Positions 1 to 5,730 are shown, numbered from the stretch's first letter. The stretch: 5,730 nt of DNA from Lachnospiraceae bacterium UBA4316 (GCA_002394535.1 DGUG01000160.1:1-5730), one strand, 5' to 3'. Numbers and translations: made by a program. Notes: generated from the letters alone by a model not told the origin.

Positions 1-92
1 AGACACCCTATATAGCATCACCCGATGATCCGGACGTTAAGCTTCCGCCGTACAGGGAGGAAATCGAAAGGATACGTCAGGCGGCTCCGTAA
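1..92 (+). CDS. C-terminal end of an unidentified protein (partial, start lies upstream)
   Basis: The frame beginning at position 3 stays open for 29 codons and ends with TAA at 90-92. The other two forward frames hit stops within the first 30 bases. The visible tail begins TPYIASPDDPDVKLPP and ends EIERIRQAAP. It is charged, with a proline-rich linker followed by a short helical-looking end, which is plausible for the C-terminus of a soluble protein. It contains no Met, so its start must lie outside the window. The stop is 75 bases before the GH13 start and the gene lies on the same strand. I do not recognise the family from this fragment, and an open frame this short is weak evidence on its own. 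Confidence 0.4.
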   Translation, partial: TPYIASPDDPDVKLPPYREEIERIRQAAP

Positions 93-105
93 GGTTTACC
101 AGCAT

Positions 106-134
106 TTGCGTATATAGCCGATTCGTGGTACTAT
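106..134 (+). promoter_or_regulatory. Candidate sigma-A-type promoter for the GH13 gene
   Basis: TTGCGT at 106-111 could serve as a weak -35 box. It is followed after 17 bases by TACTAT at 129-134, which matches the TATAAT consensus at four of six positions. TGG at 126-128 gives an extended -10 (TGnTACTAT), which can compensate for a poor -35. The site lies in the AT-rich gap just after the upstream gene's stop, with a start expected about 25 bases before the ribosome binding site. Other AT-rich hexamers nearby, such as TATATT at 141-146, are possible alternatives. I see no clear operator or catabolite-repression site. Confidence 0.3.
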
Positions 135-151
135 ATTTGGTATATTCCATG

Positions 152-158
152 AAGGGAG
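152..158 (+). promoter_or_regulatory. Ribosome binding site of the GH13 gene
   Basis: AAGGGAG at 152-158 is a strong Shine-Dalgarno match, nine bases before the ATG at 168. It supports that start over the second in-frame candidates further in, because the encoded N-terminus already belongs to the first beta strand of the enzyme. Confidence 0.7.
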
Positions 159-167
159 ATAGTTTAT

Positions 168-1535
168 ATGTGGGCATATGAATCGGTATTTTATCAGATA
201 TATCCCCTCGGGTTTTGCGGGGCACCCTTTGACAATCCAAGTGCACCGCTTTGCGCCGAGGATAGAAATGCGGGAGCAAAACCCGAGCATTCGGGAGAAA
301 ATCATTCGATTTTGAAGGTCATTGACTGGATAGATCATCTGAAGCGTCTTAATATAAACGCCATCTATTTTTCACCTCTGTTTGAATCGGACACACACGG
401 ATACAACACAAGAGATTATACGATCATTGACAGCCGTATCGGAACAAACGATGACTTTCGGGAAGTAGTTAGTAAACTTCATGAGGCCGGAATCAAGGTC
501 GTAATCGACGGAGTATTCAATCATGTGGGCCGGGGGTTCTGGGCTTTTCAGGACGTACTGAAATATAAATGGGACAGTATCTATAAGGACTGGTTCCATA
601 TAAGCTTCGACGGGAATTCCAATTATAACGACGGTTTGTGGTATGAAGGCTGGGAAGGAAACTTCGACCTTGTTAAGCTTAATCTCGGAAATGAAGCTGT
701 TGTCTGCCATATCCTTGACTGCGTTAAGGGATGGGTTGACGAATTTGATATAGACGGGCTAAGGCTTGATGTGGCGTACTGCCTCTCGCCTGAATTCCTC
801 AGAAGACTTCGTTCGTTTACGAATGGTCTGAAGGATGATTTTTTCCTTGTGGGAGAGTGCCTCCACGGCGATTACAACCGCTGGATGGGCGATGACATGT
901 GCCATTCGGTTACTAACTATGAGTGCTACAAAGGTCTGTATTCAAGCTTTAACAGCATGAATATGTTCGAGATATGCCACTCGCTCCTGCGTCAGTTCGG
1001 CCCCGATAACTGGTGTCTGTACAGGGGCAGGCATCTGTTCTCGTTTGTGGATAATCATGATGTTACGAGAGTGGCAAGTATCCTGACAAATAAAAATCAC
1101 CTGCCCCTTATATATTCACTGGCATTCGGAATGCCGGGAATTCCATGCGTTTATTACGGAAGCGAGTGGGGTGAGTGCGCTGATAAGTCACAGGGAGATC
1201 CTGCACTTCGTCCTGCATTTGAAACCTGGCAGGAAAATGAACTTACGGAACATATCTCGAAGATAGCTGCGGCAAAGCATAACAGTCATGCACTCTGCTA
1301 CGGTGATTTTAAAACCGTGGTACTTACAAACAGGCAGTGTATAATAGAGAGAAAATGTGATGATGAGCGTGTGCTCGTATGTATCAACGCAGATGAAAAC
1401 GAGTATGTGGCTCACTTTGATGCGGGATGCGGAACAGCGGACGACCTGATTACCGGCGACAAGATCGACTTCGGCGGAGGCCTTCGCATGAGACCCTACT
1501 CATCCATGTTTTTGAAGATGGAGAAGGTGGTGTAA
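168..1535 (+). CDS. GH13 alpha-amylase family glycoside hydrolase, cytoplasmic
   Basis: This 455-residue enzyme probably hydrolyses alpha-1,4 (or 1,6) glucosidic bonds in maltodextrins or cyclodextrins inside the cell. The conserved GH13 regions appear in order. Region I is VVIDGVFNHV at 111-120 (Asp114, His119). Region II is DGLRLDVAY at 196-204, with the nucleophile Asp201. Region III is FLVGECLHG, with the acid/base Glu230. Region IV is FVDNHDVTR at 293-301, with His297 and Asp298. The segment GW-G-FDLVKLNLGN around 161-174 resembles the equivalent stretch of cyclomaltodextrinase/neopullulanase-type enzymes. Residues from about 375 to 455 form a short beta domain C ending in RPYSSMFLKM. 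The protein begins directly at the first barrel strand (VFYQIYPLGF). It has no signal peptide and no N-terminal starch-binding domain, so secretion is unlikely. Exact substrate and GH13 subfamily cannot be fixed by eye. Its stop codon lies in a 13-bp sequence that recurs before the next gene. Confidence 0.95.
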   Translation: MWAYESVFYQIYPLGFCGAPFDNPSAPLCAEDRNAGAKPEHSGENHSILKVIDWIDHLKRLNINAIYFSPLFESDTHGYNTRDYTIIDSRIGTNDDFREVVSKLHEAGIKVVIDGVFNHVGRGFWAFQDVLKYKWDSIYKDWFHISFDGNSNYNDGLWYEGWEGNFDLVKLNLGNEAVVCHILDCVKGWVDEFDIDGLRLDVAYCLSPEFLRRLRSFTNGLKDDFFLVGECLHGDYNRWMGDDMCHSVTNYECYKGLYSSFNSMNMFEICHSLLRQFGPDNWCLYRGRHLFSFVDNHDVTRVASILTNKNHLPLIYSLAFGMPGIPCVYYGSEWGECADKSQGDPALRPAFETWQENELTEHISKIAAAKHNSHALCYGDFKTVVLTNRQCIIERKCDDERVLVCINADENEYVAHFDAGCGTADDLITGDKIDFGGGLRMRPYSSMFLKMEKVV

Positions 1536-1536
1536 A
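1524..1536 (+). repeat. 13-bp direct repeat, left copy (GH13 end)
   Basis: AAGGTGGTGTAAA here encodes the final Lys-Val-Val-stop of the GH13 enzyme plus one base. It is identical to the sequence at 1637-1649 directly before the next gene's ATG. An exact 13-base match 113 bases apart is unlikely by chance and marks the edges of the spacer block. Confidence 0.8.
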
Positions 1537-1554
1537 GTTTTCGTAGAAAACTTT
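1534..1554 (+). other. Perfect hairpin at the GH13 stop codon
   Basis: AAAGTTTTC at 1534-1542 and GAAAACTTT at 1546-1554 are exact inverted repeats around the three-base loop GTA, giving a 9-bp stem that starts inside the TAA stop. The stem is AT-rich and is followed by GCAGCACG rather than a run of T. It is therefore not a standard intrinsic terminator. It could stabilise the 3' end of the upstream message, reduce read-through, or simply be the end of an inserted repeat element. Confidence 0.6.
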
Positions 1555-1565
1555 GCAGCACGTAG

Positions 1566-1602
1566 GCCACGCCTCCACGAAGTGAACTCTAAATGGCGTG
1601 GC
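1566..1602 (+). other. Inverted repeat / stem-loop in the intergenic spacer
   Basis: GCCACGCC at 1566-1573 is the exact reverse complement of GGCGTGGC at 1595-1602, leaving a 21-base loop that holds a minor CAC-GAA-GTG mini-stem. The stem is GC-rich in an otherwise moderate-GC region. A second copy of the right arm at 1621-1628 could compete for the left arm. No T-run follows, so a terminator role is not supported. Confidence 0.5.
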
Positions 1603-1635
1603 TCTCCCGTAGGTTTAAATGGCGTGGCTCTCCCG
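1590..1635 (+). repeat. 20-bp direct repeat, two copies with a 26-bp period
   Basis: The 20-base sequence starting TAAATGGCGTGG and ending CTCTCCCG occurs at 1590-1609 and again at 1616-1635 without mismatch. The six bases between them (TAGGTT) bear slight resemblance to what follows copy two. Each copy contains GGCGTGGC, so either one could pair with GCCACGCC at 1566-1573, giving two alternative stem-loops in the transcript. Confidence 0.8.
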
Positions 1636-1636
1636 A

Positions 1637-1649
1637 AAGGTGGTGTAAA
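1637..1649 (+). repeat. 13-bp direct repeat, right copy, containing the ribosome binding site of the small HlyD-like gene
   Basis: AAGGTGGTGTAAA matches 1524-1536 exactly and runs straight into the ATG at 1650. Its AAGGTGG portion (1637-1643) serves as the Shine-Dalgarno site with a six-base gap to that ATG, which decides the start of the small gene. The left copy would have served the same function if the genes once abutted. Confidence 0.8.
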
Positions 1650-1889
1650 ATGGATAATTCAATATTCAGACAAAAAAGCATAGACCGGATATCTTCTCCC
1701 GAGAAGATAGATGAATACACGAGAATCTCAGGCATAAGCATGTGGATAATACTTGCATGCATAGTGCTGTTTCTGGCAGCAGCTGTCTTTTGGGGATTCA
1801 CCGGCCGGATTGAAGATACCGTAACGAATAATGCAGGACAGACAGAGACGGTTGAAATTGCACCGGCTTCACTCCTTTTGAATCAGTAG
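1650..1889 (+). CDS. Short HlyD-like membrane anchor protein of an NHLM/NHLP-type peptide export system
   Basis: This 79-residue protein matches, by recognition, the N-terminus of NHLM bacteriocin-system secretion (HlyD/membrane fusion) proteins. It has a cytoplasmic tail with FRQKSIDRISSPEKIDEY (about 6-23; the family pattern is FRK-AL-RLSSPE-LD). One membrane helix follows at about 31-50 (MWIILACIVLFLAAAVFWGF), and then the typical (T)GRI- turn. Usual family members continue into a long coiled-coil and lipoyl-like barrel region. Here the protein stops 29 residues after the helix, and no remaining coding sequence lies before the next gene. An upstream in-frame ATG at 1593 would add 19 residues, but it comes from the spacer repeat and has no binding site. 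ATG 1650 has AAGGTGG six bases ahead. The stop overlaps the next gene's ribosome binding site, so translation is probably coupled. It may be a genuine short variant or a truncated remnant. Confidence 0.8.
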   Translation: MDNSIFRQKSIDRISSPEKIDEYTRISGISMWIILACIVLFLAAAVFWGFTGRIEDTVTNNAGQTETVEIAPASLLLNQ

Positions 1890-1894
1890 AGAGG
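1888..1894 (+). promoter_or_regulatory. Ribosome binding site of the C39 ABC transporter gene, overlapping the upstream stop
   Basis: AGAGAGG at 1888-1894 overlaps the TAG stop (1887-1889) of the small anchor gene and lies six bases before the ATG at 1901. Ribosomes finishing the small protein would sit on this site, which points to translational coupling. Confidence 0.6.
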
Positions 1895-1900
1895 CATACA

Positions 1901-4087
1901 ATGCACGTTAATGAAAAACCGGTCACAAACAAAGTGGCGAAAGTACCTGTGATTTTGCAGATGGAAGCGCTTGAGTGCGGAGCCGCGTGTCTTGATATGG
2001 TACTTGCCTATTACGGAAAGTGGGTGCCTCTTGAGCAGGTAAGAAGCGACTGCGGGGTATCGAGGGACGGGTCCAATGCCAAAAACATAGTTAAGGCAGC
2101 GAAGAATTATGGTCTGGAAGCCCAGGGGTATCGTCTTGAAATAGATGAGCTGAAGAATGAAGGAGAATTTCCGTGCATCATATTTTGGGAGTTTAATCAT
2201 TTTATTGTTCTGCGCGGTTTCAAAAAAGACAAAGTAGTTGTTAATGATCCTGCGAGAGGGACAGTTGAGCTATCTCTTGATGATTTTGATAAAGGGTTTA
2301 CCGGAGTATGTCTTTTCTTTGAACCGACAGAGAACTTTGAGCGCGGAGGAAAGAGGAAGAGCATATTCGAATTCGCAGCAAACCAGCTTCGCGGCACATC
2401 GGCTGCAATGATCTTTACTGTACTGGTATCTTTTATATCGGCACTCATAAGTGTGATCAATCCGGTATTTTCCAAGCTTTTTATAGATCGTTTTCTTGCA
2501 GGGAGAAGCCTTGAATGGCTGACTCCGTTTTTTGTTTTTCTTATAGTATTTGCCGTCATTCAGATCACGCTTTCGGCGATGCAGGCCATCTATTCTCTAC
2601 GTATTGAAGGCAAGCTTGCCATAAGAGCCAATGCCAATTATATGTGGCATGTCCTGAGGCTTCCGGTTGGATTTTTCTCACAAAGGCACGCGGAAGATAT
2701 AGCCATCAGAAAGCAGACAAATGAATCCCTCGCATCCAATATTATTAATACCCTTGCACCGACAGCACTTAACCTGATAATGATGCTTGTGTATCTTGTT
2801 GTGATACTGCGTTACAGTGTATTGCTTACCGTGATTGGCCTTGCAGGTCTGGCCATTAATATTTCAGTTGTACAGTATGTATCGAATAAGCGTATGAACA
2901 TCACCCGGGTTATGATGCGAGATTCGGCAAAATTAGCCGCCACAACCGTATCCGGGATAGAGATGATGGAGACCATCAAGTCAGGAGGAGCCGAGAACGG
3001 CTATTTTGAAAAATGGGCGGGTTATCAGGCTTCGGTCAACAGTCAGAATATCAGAACGATAAAGCTGACAAATTACTTCGGGCTTATACCTGTTGTAACC
3101 GGGACTATTGTCAATACAATCATTCTTGCCACAGGTCTGTATCTGATAATGCAGGGTGAATTTTCAATAGGTATGCTCTTTGCGTTTCAGACAATGCTCT
3201 CTTTATTTATGGCACCTGTACTTACGCTTTCGGATGCAGGAGCAATCATAAGAGAGATGCGTGTTGATATGGAGCGTATAGAAGATGTAATGAATTACCC
3301 TGCGGATGTTTCGTATGATTCGGAAGATGGCGCAAATTCGTCAGAGGATGAAAAATTCTATGCAAAGCTTACAGGGAAAATAGAACTTAAGAATATAACT
3401 TTCGGGTATTCACCCCTTGCGGACCCTTTGATAAGTGATTTTTCAATGAAGATAGAGCCGGGTCAGAAGGTTGCTTTTGTTGGGGCATCCGGCTGCGGAA
3501 AATCAACCCTTTCAAAACTTATTTCGGGACTGTATATGCCATGGAGCGGACAGATACTTTATGACGGAAAAACTCTATCGGAAATAGACCGCAGTATATT
3601 CACCTCTTCTATCGCCGTAGTTGACCAGGATATCATTCTGTTTGAAGATACGATCGCAAACAATATTAAAATGTGGGATTCATCGATTGAAGATTTCGAG
3701 ATGATAATGGCTTCGAGAGATGCGGCACTCCATGAGGATATCATGCAGCGTGACGGTGGTTACCGGTACAGGATACTTGAAGGCGGGAAAGATTTCTCCG
3801 GAGGGCAGCGTCAGAGAATGGAAATTGCCAGGGTTCTTGCGCAGGACCCCACTATAATAATTCTTGATGAAGCAACAAGTGCTCTTGATGCCATGACGGA
3901 GCATGATGTTGTTAAATCGATAGCGGAGCGGGGAATCACAGTCATAGTGATAGCTCACAGACTATCCACAATACGCGACTGCGATAAGATCATAGTTCTT
4001 GATAACGGTAGGATTGCTGAGATGGGCACTCATGAAGAACTTATAGAAAAACACGGGAAATACGAGGAACTCGTGACTTCGGAATAG
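1901..4087 (+). CDS. Peptidase-containing ABC transporter (C39 peptidase, membrane domain, ATPase), NHLM/NHLP-type
   Basis: This 728-residue inner-membrane protein should cut the leader from a small precursor peptide and export the core using ATP. The N-terminal C39 cysteine protease (about 15-145) has the oxyanion Gln20, the nucleophile Cys26 in MEALECGAAC, His100 in WEFNHFIVL and Asp116 in VVVNDPARG, so the triad is complete. About six membrane helices span 165-445 (clearest at 167-187, 207-228, 285-303, 305-325, 394-417 and 421-442). The ATPase domain (about 490-728) has Walker A GASGCGKST at 528-536, Q-loop Gln576, signature FSGGQ at 632-636, Walker B IIILDE ending at Asp656/Glu657, D-loop SALD at 660-663 and H-loop His686. 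Length and domain order fit peptidase-containing transporters. Its place between a HlyD-like anchor and a second ABC protein is the NHLM arrangement. Leader type (double-glycine, Nif11 or nitrile-hydratase-like) cannot be told from the transporter alone. Confidence 0.95.
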   Translation: MHVNEKPVTNKVAKVPVILQMEALECGAACLDMVLAYYGKWVPLEQVRSDCGVSRDGSNAKNIVKAAKNYGLEAQGYRLEIDELKNEGEFPCIIFWEFNHFIVLRGFKKDKVVVNDPARGTVELSLDDFDKGFTGVCLFFEPTENFERGGKRKSIFEFAANQLRGTSAAMIFTVLVSFISALISVINPVFSKLFIDRFLAGRSLEWLTPFFVFLIVFAVIQITLSAMQAIYSLRIEGKLAIRANANYMWHVLRLPVGFFSQRHAEDIAIRKQTNESLASNIINTLAPTALNLIMMLVYLVVILRYSVLLTVIGLAGLAINISVVQYVSNKRMNITRVMMRDSAKLAATTVSGIEMMETIKSGGAENGYFEKWAGYQASVNSQNIRTIKLTNYFGLIPVVTGTIVNTIILATGLYLIMQGEFSIGMLFAFQTMLSLFMAPVLTLSDAGAIIREMRVDMERIEDVMNYPADVSYDSEDGANSSEDEKFYAKLTGKIELKNITFGYSPLADPLISDFSMKIEPGQKVAFVGASGCGKSTLSKLISGLYMPWSGQILYDGKTLSEIDRSIFTSSIAVVDQDIILFEDTIANNIKMWDSSIEDFEMIMASRDAALHEDIMQRDGGYRYRILEGGKDFSGGQRQRMEIARVLAQDPTIIILDEATSALDAMTEHDVVKSIAERGITVIVIAHRLSTIRDCDKIIVLDNGRIAEMGTHEELIEKHGKYEELVTSE

Positions 4088-4114
4088 TGACTGCAAGTAT
4101 GATTTTCATAGAAA

Positions 4115-4120
4115 AAGAGA
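4115..4120 (+). promoter_or_regulatory. Probable weak ribosome binding site of the second ABC gene
   Basis: AAGAGA at 4115-4120 lies nine bases before the ATG at 4130. A GTG at 4124 in the same frame is too close to this site, and a stop at 4109-4111 bars any longer form. The ATG at 4130 is therefore the best start. The match is weaker than at the other genes in the window. Confidence 0.4.
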
Positions 4121-4129
4121 AATGTGAAT

Positions 4130-5730
4130 ATGAACTGGTTTGAAGAACAGATAAAGCAAAGAGTAGAAAATGATAATGAAATGTTAACCGAAGCTGTTGC
4201 GAAAATGGTCAATCTCGTCAGTGTGGAAAAGATCATTATCGATTCGGAAAACAAGACCGATTCCGTGTACGGGGCGGTATGCGATATTCTTAAGTATTTT
4301 CGTATCAAGCCTTCGGAACTTCCGGATGATATAACCGATACCGAAGAATTGCTTGAATACATGCTGCGTCCGGCGGGGATCATGAGACGCAGGATAAAGC
4401 TGACAAAGGGCTGGCATAAAGATGCCATATACCCTATGATCGGGACTAACAAGAGCGGCGAGATAGTGTCTGTCATCCCCGGCAGAACAGGAGGTTTTTA
4501 TTACAGAAACAGCAGGAGCAAAAGCACCGTTAAGGTGACGTCAATCAATGAAAGTGAGCTGAACGAAGAGGCTATATGTTTTTATCAGTCACTTCCTCTC
4601 AGGAGAATGGATTTTAAAGATCTGCTCAGGTTTATGTTGGCCCAGCTAAATACCGGTGATGTGGCATGGATTATAGCAGCGACGCTTGTTGCGACCATTT
4701 CGGGAATGGCAGTGCCTGTTATTACAAAATACCTGTACTCGGATGTACTTGAGGCAAAGAATACATCCCTTCTTGGGGCAGCGGTAATGACACTTTTATG
4801 CATTACGCTTGCATCGGGACTCATAACCGCTATAAGGGCGATGATCGTTACTAATATAACGACCCGTATCAGCCTGGCTACGGAGAGCGCGATAATGATG
4901 CGCATACTGTCTTTGCCGGCAAACTTTTTCAGACAGTTTACCGCAGGTGAACTGGCCGGCAGGATATCGAATGTAAACGGAATGTGTTCGGCACTTTTCA
5001 ATTCCTTGTTTTCAAGCGGAATAACTGCGGTGTTTTCTCTAATCTACATAGGCCAGATATTTGCCTTCGCGCCTGCATTGTGCGGCCCTGCCCTTGCAGT
5101 AATGGTCTTAACGTTTGTGATTACCGTGGTAATGATAATGTACCAGATGAAGATTACCGAAGAGCAGCTTCGCGAGGCCGGACGTGAGGAAGGTATGGTT
5201 TACTCCCTTATAAGCGGTGTACCAAAACTTAAAAATGCCGGTGCGGAAAAAAGAGCATTTGCCAAGTGGAGTGAGCAGTATGTCAAAACGGCAACTTATT
5301 TATACGATCCTCCGGTTATACTTCGGCTGGGTAATACCGTGATCACGGCTGTAATGCTGATAGGAAGCATTATGATGTATTTTTTCGCTGTCAGAAGCAA
5401 TGTAACGGTAGCCGATTATATGGCATTTACAAGTGCATACGGAATGGTGAGCGGAGCGTTCACGGCGCTGTCCACCGTAATGGGAACCATCGCAATGATC
5501 AGACCTGTCATCAAACTGATTCAGCCTGTTTTTGATACGGAACCGGAGATAGAGGCAGCAAGAAAAGTTGTTACCCGCCTTCGAGGCGGAATTGAACTAA
5601 ACAACGTATCCTTCAGATATGAAGATAATGCACCGTATGTGATTGACAATATGACGCTTAAGATCAAGCCGGGGCAGTATGTTGCCATTGTCGGGAAAAC
5701 CGGATGCGGAAAATCGACTCTTATGAGGAT
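4130..5730 (+). CDS. Second ABC transporter/ATPase of the NHLM/NHLP-type export system (3' end cut by window edge)
   Basis: The reading frame is open from 4130 to the window end (533 full codons) and continues beyond it. Residues 1-175 are soluble. The stretch GIMRRRIKLTKGW...IYPMIG...SVIPG...FYYRN and then EEAICFYQSLPLRRMDF matches my recollection of NHLM-system ATP-binding proteins (R-V-L--GWW, PLLA, ALLP, then fYRPLP). Residues 40-155 also align by eye with the C39 domain of the preceding transporter but lack its catalytic residues. Membrane helices follow at about 177-198, 214-240, 294-315, 317-338, 398-420 and 430-455. The ATPase domain starts near 486 (GGIELNNVSFRYED), with an intact Walker A GKTGCGKST at 522-530. 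The signature, Walker B and H-loop lie past the edge, so ATPase competence is untested. The gene follows the C39 transporter by 42 bases with no terminator, so they are probably co-transcribed. It likely pairs with that transporter for export or assembly. Confidence 0.9.
   Translation, partial: MNWFEEQIKQRVENDNEMLTEAVAKMVNLVSVEKIIIDSENKTDSVYGAVCDILKYFRIKPSELPDDITDTEELLEYMLRPAGIMRRRIKLTKGWHKDAIYPMIGTNKSGEIVSVIPGRTGGFYYRNSRSKSTVKVTSINESELNEEAICFYQSLPLRRMDFKDLLRFMLAQLNTGDVAWIIAATLVATISGMAVPVITKYLYSDVLEAKNTSLLGAAVMTLLCITLASGLITAIRAMIVTNITTRISLATESAIMMRILSLPANFFRQFTAGELAGRISNVNGMCSALFNSLFSSGITAVFSLIYIGQIFAFAPALCGPALAVMVLTFVITVVMIMYQMKITEEQLREAGREEGMVYSLISGVPKLKNAGAEKRAFAKWSEQYVKTATYLYDPPVILRLGNTVITAVMLIGSIMMYFFAVRSNVTVADYMAFTSAYGMVSGAFTALSTVMGTIAMIRPVIKLIQPVFDTEPEIEAARKVVTRLRGGIELNNVSFRYEDNAPYVIDNMTLKIKPGQYVAIVGKTGCGKSTLMR

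Larger units (their letters stand above)
1537..1636. mobile_element. Putative ~100-bp structured intergenic insertion (MITE-like), flanked by 13-bp direct repeats
   Basis: The bases between the two copies of AAGGTGGTGTAAA (1524-1536 and 1637-1649) form a 100-bp block. It contains a short palindrome at its left end, an 8-bp inverted repeat (GCCACGCC 1566-1573 with GGCGTGGC 1595-1602) and a 20-bp direct repeat (1590-1609 and 1616-1635). It encodes no protein of its own. If one flank copy plus the block is removed, the GH13 stop and the next gene's start are separated by a single base, with the ribosome binding site inside the last GH13 codons. That is what an insertion with a target duplication would leave. 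No clear terminal inverted repeats or transposase are visible, and 13 bp is long for a target duplication. A local duplication remains an alternative. Confidence 0.45.

Noticed and set aside
168..230. Signal peptide on the GH13 enzyme
   Set aside because: The N-terminus has no positively charged start followed by a hydrophobic helix. It runs directly into the first strand of the catalytic barrel.
96..338. Minus-strand open frames overlapping the GH13 start, and similar minus-strand frames under the other genes
   Set aside because: They are antisense to clear coding sequence, show no recognisable motifs, and have no upstream signals. They are shadows of the + strand genes.
1534..1602. Rho-independent terminator after the GH13 gene
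   Set aside because: Stem-loops are present but none is followed by a T-run, and the first stem is AT-rich, so the standard pattern is not met.
1590..1635. CRISPR array
   Set aside because: There are only two copies of a 20-bp repeat with a 6-bp gap, which is far too short for a spacer, and no cas genes are present.
1593..1649. Longer form of the HlyD-like anchor starting at the ATG at 1593
   Set aside because: The extra 19 residues are translated from the intergenic repeats, there is no Shine-Dalgarno site before 1593, and the family-like N-terminus starts at the Met encoded at 1650, which has a good binding site.
4099..4143. Fourteen-codon ORF between the two transporter genes, overlapping the second start
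   Set aside because: ATG at 4099 lacks a ribosome binding site and the peptide is a short charged string with no leader-like features. It is most likely chance.
4984..5187. 67-codon + strand frame inside the second ABC gene
   Set aside because: It is out of frame with a well-supported membrane-domain coding region and has no family resemblance.

Overview
The window reads as chromosome from a low-to-mid GC Firmicute, most likely a gut or rumen Clostridia of the Lachnospiraceae (Butyrivibrio-like) type. This rests on the codon choices, the strong purine-rich ribosome binding sites and the gene families present. It is an inference, because there is no rRNA or other marker here. All supported genes lie on the + strand and run left to right.

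Layout: (1) Positions 1-92 hold the last 29 codons of an unidentified gene. (2) Positions 93-167 are a short intergenic gap with a candidate promoter and a good ribosome binding site. (3) Positions 168-1535 encode a complete cytoplasmic GH13 (alpha-amylase family) glycoside hydrolase with all catalytic residues. (4) Positions 1536-1649 form a structured, repeat-rich spacer. It looks like a roughly 100-bp inserted element flanked by 13-bp direct repeats. (5) Positions 1650-1889 encode a 79-residue protein that resembles only the N-terminal anchor of the NHLM/NHLP-type HlyD secretion protein. (6) Positions 1901-4087 encode a peptidase-containing ABC transporter (C39 peptidase, membrane domain and ATPase, all with intact motifs). 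(7) Positions 4130-5730 encode a second, companion ABC transporter of the same system, cut off by the window edge just after its Walker A motif.

Genes 5-7 appear to form the core of an NHLM/NHLP-type (nitrile hydratase leader microcin / Nif11-leader) peptide export operon. In this system the C39 transporter would trim a leader peptide and export the product, the second ABC protein would be its partner, and the HlyD-like protein would normally bridge to the outside. Two things stand out. The HlyD component is reduced to a cytoplasmic tail, one membrane helix and about 29 outer residues. The second ABC protein carries what looks by eye like a degenerate C39-like domain in which the Cys-His-Asp triad is replaced by Tyr-Glu-Asn. 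No precursor peptide or modification enzyme lies in the window.

The GH13 gene is co-directional with the export genes but probably works in maltodextrin metabolism. The flanking repeats suggest the two units were once almost abutting (stop codon, one base, start codon) before the spacer element arrived.
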